A DNA stretch of 41,541 bases, from the NCBI GenBank assembly GCA_021798975.1, contig JAJZBJ010000008.1, positions 1 to 41,541 on the forward strand, given 5' to 3'. Position numbers and translations under genes: made by a program. The notes below the pieces were generated by a model. It had not been told where the DNA came from. It made no database searches and saw nothing but the letters and a program-made list of their open reading frames with translations. Shown piece by piece: positions 1 to 8,135 of this stretch; position 1 is the first letter of the stretch; the number at the start of each line of letters is the position of its first letter. The stretch comes from Bacillota bacterium. GTDB lineage: Bacteria; Bacillota; Sulfobacillia; Sulfobacillales; Sulfobacillaceae.

Positions 1-101
1 ACCAGGAAGCCGTCTCCCGATACCGAGCGCATCAACAATGCATCCTCGTTATTGGGCCGCTTCAGTCCGCGATGGCTGCGCCCGTACGTTCTCAGGGTGA
101 T
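1..101 (-). CDS. prpC: PrpC-like PP2C phosphatase, N-terminal fragment
   Basis: This is the N-terminal piece of a PPM/PP2C serine/threonine phosphatase and it runs off the left edge of the window. The minus strand encodes SHRGLKRPNNEDALLM, which matches the G-x-x-R-x-x-NED signature at the start of bacterial PP2C enzymes, where the Asp helps bind metal. The position directly after rlmN is where Bacillus-type operons carry prpC followed by the kinase gene prkC. No ATG, GTG or TTG lies in frame at the expected place. An ATC (99-101) sits 7 nt after a GGAGGAGG that lies inside the rlmN end. A CTG (93-95) would give the same N-terminal length as Bacillus PrpC. An in-frame GTG lies further upstream within rlmN. 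The start is therefore uncertain; the family call is good. Confidence 0.7.
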   Translation of the reverse strand, partial: MTLRTYGRSHRGLKRPNNEDALLMRSVSGDGFL

Positions 102-1156
102 ACTGGTTCCTCCTCCCGCAACCGCAATTGACCGCACGCCGCGTCGATTTCCTGACCTAATTCTCTCCGTATCGTACAAGAAATTCCGTATTCTTGCACG
201 ATGCTTTGAAAACGTCGAACACGGGCCTTTGGTGACGGCTGGAAGGGATGTTCATCAACCGGATTCCACGGAATCAAATTGACATGGTTGGGAAAGCCCC
301 GCACCAGCTGCGCCAGTTCATGAGCTTGCTCTTCACCGTCGTTCACCCCGTCCAGCAAGAGATACTCGAATGTAACACGCCGACCGGTGCGCTCGGCATA
401 ATACCGGCACATCGGAATCAACTGGCCGAGGGGGTACGCGCGGTTTACCGGCATGAGTTTCAAGCGCAGGGCATCGTTGGGCGCGTGCAGTGATACCGCC
501 AGCGTCACCGGCTTGCCGCTGTCCGCCAACTTTTGCATAGCGGGGACCAGACCGCTGGTCGACACCGTGATGTGTCGGTAACTGAGATTGAGTCCAGCCG
601 GTGCATGGACCAACTCCAGGAACCGCATCAAATTCGCGAAGTTGTCCATGGGTTCGCCAATGCCCATCACATCAATTCGGCTAATCTTACTGCTCCGTTC
701 ATGCAGTACCAAATTGCCGTAGGCCACCTGGTCCGCCATTTCTCCCGCCGTGAGTTGACGCACCCGGCCTTTGAGGCCGGAAGCGCAAAACTTGCATCCC
801 ATGGCGCATCCCACCTGCGACGACACACATACGCTATAGCCATAGCGATGGGGCAACAGCACCGTCTCAACCCGTTGGCCGTCTTTCATGGCCAGTAAGA
901 GCTTGGTCGTGCCGTCTGTGGCGACCTGGCTCTGAACCAAGGACAGCCGCGATATCGGATAGCTGCCCTGCAGCCGCTCGCGCAACTCGCGCGGCCACAC
1001 CTGAATCTCCTCGTAGCTCTTCGCATCATGCCGCCACAACCATTCGAACAACTGTCGGCCTCGGAACCGAGGGGCTCCCAGAGATTCCAACAAATCGCCT
1101 AGTTCCTGTTCGGTCAATGACAGCACATCATTGTGATCGACGATACTCTTGGTCAT
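92..1156 (-). CDS. rlmN: Dual-specificity rRNA/tRNA A2-methyltransferase RlmN
   Basis: RlmN is a radical-SAM enzyme that methylates C2 of A2503 in 23S rRNA and of A37 in some tRNAs. The 354-residue protein has the Fe-S motif CAMGCKFC (Cys117, 121 and 124). Cys110 lies seven residues earlier, where the family has one of its catalytic cysteines. The second catalytic Cys is in the C-terminal ACGQL (about residue 341). I chose the ATG at 1156 because AAGGAGGTC precedes it and because it overlaps the rsmB stop as ATGA. A longer reading frame upstream lies inside rsmB and looks like shadow sequence. The order rsmB-rlmN-prpC is the Firmicute standard. Function is secure. Confidence 0.95.
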   Translation of the reverse strand: MTKSIVDHNDVLSLTEQELGDLLESLGAPRFRGRQLFEWLWRHDAKSYEEIQVWPRELRERLQGSYPISRLSLVQSQVATDGTTKLLLAMKDGQRVETVLLPHRYGYSVCVSSQVGCAMGCKFCASGLKGRVRQLTAGEMADQVAYGNLVLHERSSKISRIDVMGIGEPMDNFANLMRFLELVHAPAGLNLSYRHITVSTSGLVPAMQKLADSGKPVTLAVSLHAPNDALRLKLMPVNRAYPLGQLIPMCRYYAERTGRRVTFEYLLLDGVNDGEEQAHELAQLVRGFPNHVNLIPWNPVDEHPFQPSPKARVRRFQSIVQEYGISCTIRRELGQEIDAACGQLRLREEEPVSP

Positions 1157-2466
1157 GCTTGACCTCCTTGTTCCAAGCGGGCAATGAAAAACCCGTCCAT
1201 GCCAAAATCTCCGGGCTCCAACACCAGACAGCCCGAGCGCACCCTGTCTCGCAAATCCGGATGGGGAAGAAAGGGGCTCACATCCGTGCAATGCCAGTCT
1301 CCATGTGCTGTCAGCACCGCCTCCAGCACCGCATCGGTCTCCTCCGGCTCGGTCGAACAGGTGCTGTAAACCACCACCCCACCGGGTTTCGCGGTCGCGA
1401 GCGCAGCCTCCAAGAGCCGCCTCTGTCTCGCGGCCATCTCGTCAAAGGTATCCCGCTTGCTCCAGCGCGCGTCAACACGCCGCCGCAGCACGCCCAACCC
1501 GCTGCACGGAGCATCCAAAAGAACCCGCTCATAGCTCTGAGGATGGCGGGCCGCAAAGTCCTCGGCCGGACCTGCTACGGTCTGAACCCGCGATGCGAGC
1601 TGCGTGCGGGACAGATTTTGATCGAGCAGCTGGAGCCTTTTGGACGAGATATCCAACGCCGTCAGATGGCATCCAGGAGCCTTTTCCAAGGCGTGCAGGG
1701 CTTTCCCTCCAAGACCCGCCGCCATGTCGAGGATGTGGTCGCGCGGCCGCGGGTCCAAAATCCAGGCCACCAGCATGCCGCTTTCATCCTGCACCGTAAT
1801 CCACCCACGCCGGAACGATTCAAGATTCTCAAGCCATAACGATCCCGATACGCGAATGGCCTCAGGCAGGTACGGTGACGGGTGCGCGTCCGCACCCGCT
1901 TCCCGAATTTCCTCCACGACCTTCTCCCGGGTTGTCCCGGTCAGATTCACCCGCAGCGTCAACGGCGGCACCTCGTTGTCGGCGGCCAAAATTGTCTCCA
2001 ACCTCTCTCCATAGCGCGACCGCCACCGATCCACCAGCCAGTCGGGATGGGAATAGCGCTCCCCCACCGTGAGGTTCTGGGGCCGCTCCCGCAGGGCGCG
2101 CCGCAGGAGAGCATTAACCATGTTGGCTGCCCGCGGTTTGTGCACTTTGGTTTGCTCAACCGCCGCATTGACCGCCGCATAAGGGGGTACGCGATCCAAA
2201 AACTCCAACTGAAACAGTCCGATTCGCAAAATATCCGCCACCACGGGATCGAGGGGGCCACGGAGCCAGGGGCGCACCCACGCATCCAGGTACCGTCTGT
2301 TTCGCAACACCCCGTAAACGATTTGCGCCATCAGTGCCCGATCCGGCCCTTCCAGTGTCCGCCCCGATTGGATGGCATCGCTGACGGCGAGACCGCGTTG
2401 GGTGCGCTGAAGCGCCCGCAGGGCCTCTTCGCGAGCCGGCCCGATCCGTATCATGTCAGACGCCAT
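1153..2466 (-). CDS. rsmB: 16S rRNA (cytosine-967-C5)-methyltransferase RsmB
   Basis: RsmB makes m5C967 in 16S rRNA. The 437-residue protein has an N-terminal NusB-like RNA-binding domain (about residues 1-150) and a C-terminal NOL1/NOP2/Sun methyltransferase domain. The latter carries the SAM-binding DMAAGLGGKALH, the DAPCSG motif and the STCS motif holding the catalytic Cys. The ATG at 2466 is preceded by GAGGGGAG at good spacing and overlaps the fmt stop by 16 nt. An alternative ATG at 2454 would give an ATGA overlap. The stop overlaps the rlmN start by 4 nt, so the two are probably translationally coupled. Confidence 0.93.
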   Translation of the reverse strand: MASDMIRIGPAREEALRALQRTQRGLAVSDAIQSGRTLEGPDRALMAQIVYGVLRNRRYLDAWVRPWLRGPLDPVVADILRIGLFQLEFLDRVPPYAAVNAAVEQTKVHKPRAANMVNALLRRALRERPQNLTVGERYSHPDWLVDRWRSRYGERLETILAADNEVPPLTLRVNLTGTTREKVVEEIREAGADAHPSPYLPEAIRVSGSLWLENLESFRRGWITVQDESGMLVAWILDPRPRDHILDMAAGLGGKALHALEKAPGCHLTALDISSKRLQLLDQNLSRTQLASRVQTVAGPAEDFAARHPQSYERVLLDAPCSGLGVLRRRVDARWSKRDTFDEMAARQRRLLEAALATAKPGGVVVYSTCSTEPEETDAVLEAVLTAHGDWHCTDVSPFLPHPDLRDRVRSGCLVLEPGDFGMDGFFIARLEQGGQA

Positions 2467-3371
2467 GCCGTCTCCCCTCGTCGTCCGCGCGCAAAGTCCG
2501 CCGGCGCCATGGGCCGCCGACCGGCCGGTTGAATGGCCGAGACTAGCACAGATTTTGTGCCGCCGGAAGCGACACGCCACTCAGTGCCCTCCAGGCGCGC
2601 CGTACCGGGCGGGTCGCCAACCGCCACCCCGCTTACCGAAGTCTGCAAAATTTTGATCCGTTCAGATCCCAGCATAGTATAGGCGCCCGGTTCCGGTGTC
2701 ATGCTTCGCACCCAGGCATCAATCCGCTCCGCCGGCAAGTTCCAATCCAGCCGACTCTCCGCGGGATCGAACTTAGGCGCATGGGTGACGCCTTCTGACG
2801 GCTGTGGCACTTCCGGGAGGCGCCCCACCGCGGCTGCCGCAGCCCTGAGCCAGAGGTCCGCAGCCGCGTCTGCCAGCCGCGTGGTCATGTGGCCCGTGGT
2901 CTCGTGCGGACCCAATGCCAGCTCGACCTGGCTCACTACCGGCCCTGTGTCGACCCCTTCGTCCATCCGCATCAGTGTAACGCCGGTCACCGCATCTCCG
3001 CACCGGATGGCCCATGCAATGGGATTGGGCCCTCGCCAGCGGGGCAGCAGCGAGGCGTGCAGGTTATACGCCCCATATCGGGGAAGCTCCAAAGCCCAGC
3101 GCGGCAGAATGCGTCCAAACGCGGCGGTCAAAATCCAGTCGGGCTGAAATGATTCCCAATCCGCACGCGCGTCCTTAAGACGACCCGGTTTAAGTACGGG
3201 CAGCCCGTGCGATCCGGACCACTCCGCCACCGGCGAAGGCGTCAACCGCCGATGCCGGCCCACCGGCATATCGGGTTTTGTCACCACGAGAAACTCGTCG
3301 CGGTCCGATTGGATGGCTTCTAAAATCCGCCGGGCATAATCCGGCGTTCCCATGAACAATATGCGCGCCAT
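2451..3371 (-). CDS. fmt: Methionyl-tRNA formyltransferase
   Basis: Fmt transfers a formyl group from 10-formyl-THF to Met-tRNA(fMet), preparing the initiator tRNA. The 306-residue protein has the N-terminal Rossmann-like GTPDYARRIL, the active-site segment NLHASLLPRWRG with catalytic Asn and His, and the conserved Asp in MDEGVDTGP. The C-terminal third is the tRNA-binding OB-like domain. The ATG at 3371 follows GAGAGGGG. It lies 21 nt after priA. Many Firmicutes have the peptide deformylase gene def between priA and fmt, but there is no room for it here. Confidence 0.94.
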   Translation of the reverse strand: MARILFMGTPDYARRILEAIQSDRDEFLVVTKPDMPVGRHRRLTPSPVAEWSGSHGLPVLKPGRLKDARADWESFQPDWILTAAFGRILPRWALELPRYGAYNLHASLLPRWRGPNPIAWAIRCGDAVTGVTLMRMDEGVDTGPVVSQVELALGPHETTGHMTTRLADAAADLWLRAAAAAVGRLPEVPQPSEGVTHAPKFDPAESRLDWNLPAERIDAWVRSMTPEPGAYTMLGSERIKILQTSVSGVAVGDPPGTARLEGTEWRVASGGTKSVLVSAIQPAGRRPMAPADFARGRRGETAWRLT

Positions 3372-3392
3372 GCCTTGCCCCTCTCTGGTCGC

Positions 3393-5546
3393 CTACATCA
3401 TAAAATAGGGATCCCGGGTGATATTGATCCCCGGCCGCCGGGCTTGCAGATCCCGCAGGCGGGTGCTGATGTCGGACTCGCCCCGGCCGCGGTCCTGCTT
3501 GATTAAGACATGAAACCGAAAGTGGCCGCGCACCTTGGCCAACGGGGCGGGCGCCGGACCCAGCACCTGCTCGTCGAGTCCGGATTGCCGGAGTTCCCGC
3601 GCCACGGCATCCGCATCCCGGCGCACCTCATCGAGATCGGCCCCCTCCAAGACCAGCAGCCACAAATCCGTAAACGGAGGATATCCTGTGGCCTGGCGAT
3701 AGAGAATTTCATCCTGGTAGAAATGCCCGTAGTCGTGCTCGGCAGCCCACTGCACAGCGTAATGATCGGGGTTGTATGTCTGCACCACCACACGTCCGCC
3801 CCGTTCGCTGCGGCCCGACCGCCCGCCAGCCTGCACCAGCAGTTGAAAGGTCCGCTCGGCACTGCGAAAATCGGGCAGGTGCAACGCTGTATCGGCTGCC
3901 ACGACTCCGACCAGCGTGACCCGCGGGAAATCCATCCCTTTGGCGATCATCTGCGTCCCCACCAGCACGTCCGCCTCGCCTCGGAAGAACTGGTAGTACA
4001 AATCCGCGTAGTCTTGGGGCCGCGTTAAGGTGTCGCGATCGGCTCGCACGATCCGAGCCTCGGGGAACAACCGGGCCACCTCGTCCACCACGCGCTCGGT
4101 TCCCGCACCGAAGTGCCGAATTTTGTCGCTCCCGCACTCCGGGCACTGCGTGGGCACGGCCGCCGTCCGTTCGCAGTAGTGGCACAGCAGCTGATTCTCC
4201 CGCTGATGAAAGGTCATCGACACCGAGCACTGCGGGCATTCGACCGCTTGTCCGCAGGACCGGCACAACACGAACGTCGCGAACCCACGACGGTTCAAAA
4301 ACAGGATAGCTTGTTCGCGGGCAGCGAGGGTTTCTTCGAGGGCATGTTTCAAGGTTCCGCTAAATATGTCGCGATTCCCCGCTCTGAGTTCTTCCCGCAT
4401 GTCCACCACCTCGACAGTGGGCAAGGGGCGCCCTAAGACGCGGGAGGGCAGACGGACATATCCGATGGATCCGCTGTCAGCCGCAAACCGTGTTTCCAAG
4501 GATGGGGTCGCACTGCCCAGAATGACCCGCGCCCCCTCCTGCTGACCGCGTTTCAACGCCACATCGCGGGTATGATAGCGGGGATGTTCATCTTGCTTGT
4601 AGCTGGGCTCGTGCTCCTCGTCCAGGACAATCAACCCCAACGAGTCAAATGGCAAAAACACCGCCGATCGCGCCCCGACCACCACGCTTACCTCATGAGC
4701 GCGCACCGCTTCCCAGGTAAGTCGGCGCTCCCCAGCCGAGAGTCCACTGTGCCAGACCGCCACATGATTGCCAAAGCGCTCGCGAAATCGTGACACTGTC
4801 TGCGGCGTCAAGGCAATCTCTGGGAGGAGCGCGAGCGCCTGTTTGCCGTCCCGCAGGGCGTCTTGAATGAGCGACAGATACACCTCGGTCTTACCCGAGC
4901 CCGTGACCCCTTCAAGAAGCCAACTGGTCTCTCGCGCTGACCGAATGGTCGCCAGCACCACTTCTTGGTCAGGTGTCAAGGCAGGGCTCGCTGAGGCCTG
5001 AAAATCCCGTTCGGGAACGCGCGTCAACACTTCCAGCGCTTCCTCCGCCACCAGAGCCCGCAGCGCCGCCCCCGCATTGGGAAAGACGTCGAGCACGGTG
5101 CGCCGATCGACGGGACCATGCTGGGCAATATACTCAAATACCGTTTGCTTCAGGGACGGGCGTCCCACACGCGTTCCCACTGTGCGATACCAGAGCACCT
5201 GGGGCCGTGCGCTCCGGTCCTGGCGAACGGACGTTGGAACCATGGCACGGACCGCTTGCGCCTGGTAACAGAGGTAGGCGTCCGACATCCAATCAGCCAG
5301 TTCCAGCAGATGAGGGGTGAGCACGGGCTCCGGAAGAACCAAGCCTGTGATGGGCTTCAGCTGCGGACTATCCTCGCCTTCATAAACCCGCTGCACCACT
5401 CCCTGGGCCTCAGCGCGCCCCAAGGGCACGCTGACCCAATGTCCGACTTTAAGGTCGTCGTCCAATGAGTCTGGAACCCGGTACGTGAACGGGTGGTCCA
5501 GCACGCCGACCACCCGGTCCAGGATGACATCTGCCAATCGCACCAT
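3393..5546 (-). CDS. priA: Primosomal protein N' (replication restart helicase PriA)
   Basis: PriA is a 3'-5' superfamily 2 helicase that reloads the replisome at stalled forks. The 717-residue protein has a 3'-DNA-binding N-terminal domain, Walker A GVTGSGKTEVY, a DEEH box and the zinc module CRSCGQAVECPQCS followed by CHYC and CPECG. The helicase C domain (AKGMDFPRVTLVG, QAGGRSGRSERGG) and the PriA C-terminal domain come next. The ATG at 5546 is 2 nt past the coaBC stop, with AGGGGA about 8 nt upstream. A longer frame to 5579 would overlap coaBC and is less likely. Confidence 0.95.
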   Translation of the reverse strand: MVRLADVILDRVVGVLDHPFTYRVPDSLDDDLKVGHWVSVPLGRAEAQGVVQRVYEGEDSPQLKPITGLVLPEPVLTPHLLELADWMSDAYLCYQAQAVRAMVPTSVRQDRSARPQVLWYRTVGTRVGRPSLKQTVFEYIAQHGPVDRRTVLDVFPNAGAALRALVAEEALEVLTRVPERDFQASASPALTPDQEVVLATIRSARETSWLLEGVTGSGKTEVYLSLIQDALRDGKQALALLPEIALTPQTVSRFRERFGNHVAVWHSGLSAGERRLTWEAVRAHEVSVVVGARSAVFLPFDSLGLIVLDEEHEPSYKQDEHPRYHTRDVALKRGQQEGARVILGSATPSLETRFAADSGSIGYVRLPSRVLGRPLPTVEVVDMREELRAGNRDIFSGTLKHALEETLAAREQAILFLNRRGFATFVLCRSCGQAVECPQCSVSMTFHQRENQLLCHYCERTAAVPTQCPECGSDKIRHFGAGTERVVDEVARLFPEARIVRADRDTLTRPQDYADLYYQFFRGEADVLVGTQMIAKGMDFPRVTLVGVVAADTALHLPDFRSAERTFQLLVQAGGRSGRSERGGRVVVQTYNPDHYAVQWAAEHDYGHFYQDEILYRQATGYPPFTDLWLLVLEGADLDEVRRDADAVARELRQSGLDEQVLGPAPAPLAKVRGHFRFHVLIKQDRGRGESDISTRLRDLQARRPGINITRDPYFMM

Positions 5547-5548
5547 CG

Positions 5549-6733
5549 CTATCGTCCCCTGAGCCGCTCGGATATCCAATCCACCAAGCGCTGAGCCGTC
5601 TCCGCTTTGGTCTGGCCTGCGAGCTCTTCGACGCCCTCACCCGTAACCAGCCAGGCCTGATGGGAGCCGTGGCCGAACCCCCGACCCGGGCCCACCAGGT
5701 TAGCCAGCACCGCATCCAGGCCCTTCTCCCGGCGCTTCTTCTGGGCCTGCTCGACCGGGTTTTCGGTCTCGGCGGCGAAGCCTATCATGAGCTTTTGGCC
5801 CCCGTACTCCGTGGCCATCGTCCGGATGATGTCGGGATTCGGCGCCATGGCCCAATCACGCGCGATGTCCGGTTTGTGGACCTTGAACTCGGCAACTTGC
5901 TCGGGCCGGAAATCCGAAACCGCCGCGGCTCCGACCAGGACATCAGCGCCGTGCATAGCCGAACGGACCTCGGTCAACATGTCCAAGGCGGATACGACCG
6001 GGCGAATCTCCACGTGGGGGTGGACCGTGTCAAGCGTCACACTCGGCCCCGCCACCAACACAGTCCGCGCCCCACGGCGAGCCGCTTGGTTGGCGACCGC
6101 CACCCCCATCATGCCGGTCGAAGGATTGGTCAGCAGGCGAACCGGATCGAAATGCTCCCATGTGGCACCAGCCGTCACAACCAGTGTTCGACCGGCCAGG
6201 TCATGGGGCGACACGGCGTCCTGCAGGGCCTCCACAATCGTCTCGGGTTCTGCCATCCGGCCCACTCCGATGTAACCGGACGCCATCCTTCCCTCCTCCG
6301 GGCCCACTAACCACACGCCGTCTTGCTCCAAAACAATGCGATTGGCGATCGTACGGGGATGCGACCACATTTCCGGTTCCATGGCGGGTGCCATCACAAC
6401 CGGACCGCGAAATCCCATATATACCAAGGTGACCATGTCACGCGCGTCTCCTGTGGCGAGGCGTGCCATCAAGGAAGCGGTAGCCGGCGCAATGACCAAC
6501 GCCTCCGCCCACCGCGCCAAGGCCACGTGGCCAATGGCGCCGCCCTCGTCCCCATCGACATTGACCGACACCGATTGGCCCGACAAGGCGCGAAAAGTCA
6601 GCGGCGCCACAAATTGTGCCGCCGCTGGCGTCATGACTACTCGCACCTCGTGGCCGCCCTTCACCAGCCGGCTCACCACATCGCAGGCCTTATAGGCGGC
6701 AATGCCGCCCGACACAGCCACTACGACGCGCAT
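5549..6733 (-). CDS. coaBC: Bifunctional CoaBC: PPC decarboxylase / phosphopantothenate-cysteine ligase
   Basis: CoaBC makes 4'-phosphopantetheine precursors for coenzyme A: CoaB ligates cysteine to phosphopantothenate and CoaC decarboxylates the product using FMN. Residues 1 to about 180 form the flavodoxin-like CoaC domain (VSGGIAAYKA; His69 in GHVALARWAE). Residues about 185-394 form CoaB (TAGATWEHFDPVR, NPSTGMMG, VHKPDIARDW). Two CoaC positions differ from the E. coli pattern as I recall it: PAMEPEMW has Glu119 where E. coli has Asn, and ASGYIGVGRM has Ser152 where E. coli has Cys. Actinobacterial enzymes also vary here. The gene abuts rpoZ with no spacer. Confidence 0.93.
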   Translation of the reverse strand: MRVVVAVSGGIAAYKACDVVSRLVKGGHEVRVVMTPAAAQFVAPLTFRALSGQSVSVNVDGDEGGAIGHVALARWAEALVIAPATASLMARLATGDARDMVTLVYMGFRGPVVMAPAMEPEMWSHPRTIANRIVLEQDGVWLVGPEEGRMASGYIGVGRMAEPETIVEALQDAVSPHDLAGRTLVVTAGATWEHFDPVRLLTNPSTGMMGVAVANQAARRGARTVLVAGPSVTLDTVHPHVEIRPVVSALDMLTEVRSAMHGADVLVGAAAVSDFRPEQVAEFKVHKPDIARDWAMAPNPDIIRTMATEYGGQKLMIGFAAETENPVEQAQKKRREKGLDAVLANLVGPGRGFGHGSHQAWLVTGEGVEELAGQTKAETAQRLVDWISERLRGR

Positions 6734-6943
6734 CTACTTAATGCCGGAAGGCGGCACTTCCACGGAAACCAGTCCGCGCTGAATTTCTTCGAGGGCAATG
6801 GTCACAGGCTTCGTCGCCTGAACCTGCACTAAGGGCTGGTACCCGTCCATAATGGCGCGGCCGCGCCGGGCCGCCGCCACTACCAGAGCGTATTTACTTT
6901 TGGTTTCGTTCACCAGATCTACTACGGATGCTCCCTTGGCCAC
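6734..6943 (-). CDS. rpoZ: RNA polymerase omega subunit
   Basis: Omega binds the beta' subunit and helps RNA polymerase assemble. The 69-residue product has the family core LVNETKSKYALVVAAARRGR followed by a segment ending KPVTIALEEIQRGLV, as in Firmicute omega proteins. It uses a GTG start immediately after the remA stop. Its GGAGG Shine-Dalgarno site is supplied by the GAC/GAG codons of the acidic RemA tail, so translation of the two genes is probably coupled. In most Firmicutes gmk lies between remA and rpoZ; here it does not. Confidence 0.9.
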   Translation of the reverse strand: MAKGASVVDLVNETKSKYALVVAAARRGRAIMDGYQPLVQVQATKPVTIALEEIQRGLVSVEVPPSGIK

Positions 6944-7234
6944 CTACTCGTCGTCCTCCTCGTCGTCCTCATCGTCATCGTCCACTTCGGCGGGACGGCT
7001 GGTCAGGCGGTTCGCCACCGTCTCCGGTTGAACTGCGGACAAGATCACGTGGTCGCTATCCGTCATAATGACCGCTCGGGTGCGCCGGCCATAGGTCGCA
7101 TCAATCAACACCCCGCGGTCGCGGGCTTCGGTAATAATGCGCTTTATCGGGGCCGAATCCGGGCTGACGATCGCCACAATACGGTTCGCGGATACAATGT
7201 TGCCAAACCCTATATTCACCAGCTTGATATCCAA
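6944..7234 (-). CDS. remA: RemA-family DNA-binding regulator (DUF370) with acidic tail
   Basis: RemA in Bacillus subtilis is a DNA-binding activator of biofilm matrix and osmoprotection genes. The N-terminal region ([45 protein letters not shown]) is typical of the family. The 96-residue protein ends in an extension of almost only Asp and Glu (about residues 83-96), longer than the Bacillus form as I recall it. The start is TTG, with AGGAGG 6 nt upstream. This is the first gene of the operon, behind a recognisable promoter at 7282-7311. Local targets cannot be told from sequence. Confidence 0.88.
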   Translation of the reverse strand: MDIKLVNIGFGNIVSANRIVAIVSPDSAPIKRIITEARDRGVLIDATYGRRTRAVIMTDSDHVILSAVQPETVANRLTSRPAEVDDDDEDDEEDDE

Positions 7235-7281
7235 GGGGATCCTCCTAGCGCCCGCCAGCGCTGCCTATTTTTCTCGTTGGT

Positions 7282-7311
7282 ATCGTACGGGAAAATGTCA
7301 GGAGATGTCAA
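7282..7311 (-). promoter_or_regulatory. SigA-type promoter of the remA-rlmN operon
   Basis: On the minus strand TTGACA (7306-7311) is followed after 18 nt by TACGAT (7282-7287). It lies 48 nt upstream of the remA TTG and just past the end of the ABC permease gene. The -35 box is perfect and the -10 box matches four of six consensus positions. Transcription would start near 7275. Confidence 0.6.
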
Positions 7312-7340
7312 CGAACCGGAGCTCCTGATCCCTGCACCGG

Positions 7341-8135
7341 CTAATCGCGAAAGGGTTGAAACCACAGGATGGCCGCCCAGAAGAGGGTCATGTACACCGC
7401 GTATACCTCCAGCCCGCGCAGCAAGGGAGCCCAGTCGATGGGATAACTGAGGACGTCGCCGACCCGCGAGAAATAGCTGGTAAAAAAGAAGCGCTGGGTT
7501 GCTGCCAGAAACGGAATGTCGCCCAGCATCGAGAGGAACACCAAAATCCCCACCGCCACCATGATGGCCGAAACCGTCATGCGGGAAAAGGCGCTCACCA
7601 AGAGGCTCATGGTCATGACAACAATCTGGCCGGCAGCTGTATACCCAGCCATCACCGCCACGATATCCAGAAATCCTGCTGGAGACACCATAACGCCCGA
7701 AGGAATGGCGGCCCCACGCATGCCAAACCATACCATCCCGCTGACCAGGGCACTCAGAGCCAAGACTAGGACGGCCAGCACCGCGTACCCGGCGCCGAAC
7801 CACCACTTGCCCAAGTAGAGGCGCCACGGGCTAACCCCCTGGGTCAATAAGATGTTCCACGTCCCCAACTGCCGTTCCCCCGACACCAAGTCGGCGCCCA
7901 CAACCCCGGTGAAGAACGGTAAAATAACCCCCGTGCACAGAATAAGCGCAAGAATCGGCACAAAAAACCCATTGCCGGCCACGCGTCCCAAGATCGCCTG
8001 AATGTCCGCCTGCCCGCGCATTTGGCTGTAACCGTACGCGAACAGCACGCCGAGAATCGCCAATGCCGCCAATGAACCCCAAAATCGGGCTTGCCGGGTC
8101 TGCCGGCGCCACTCCCACTTAACGCATATCCACAT
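7341..8135 (-). CDS. ABC-2 type transporter permease
   Basis: This is a membrane permease of the ABC-2 exporter class. The 264-residue protein has about six hydrophobic segments: residues about 20-40, 60-80, 100-125, 140-165, 170-190 and 230-250. Between the second and third is GADLVSGERQLGTWNILL, resembling the cytoplasmic segment of ABC-2 permeases of the NatB/YhaP kind. The ATG at 8135 is chosen over the ATG at 8141 because GGAGG directly abuts the upstream one. The gene overlaps the ATPase gene by 17 nt. Substrate unknown; antibiotic, peptide or ion export are all possible. Confidence 0.8.
   Translation of the reverse strand: MWICVKWEWRRQTRQARFWGSLAALAILGVLFAYGYSQMRGQADIQAILGRVAGNGFFVPILALILCTGVILPFFTGVVGADLVSGERQLGTWNILLTQGVSPWRLYLGKWWFGAGYAVLAVLVLALSALVSGMVWFGMRGAAIPSGVMVSPAGFLDIVAVMAGYTAAGQIVVMTMSLLVSAFSRMTVSAIMVAVGILVFLSMLGDIPFLAATQRFFFTSYFSRVGDVLSYPIDWAPLLRGLEVYAVYMTLFWAAILWFQPFRD

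Noticed and set aside
1117-1839. Plus-strand frame of 240 codons opposite rsmB
   Set aside because: Antisense shadow. No ribosome site, no recognisable motif, and RsmB is clearly real on the other strand.
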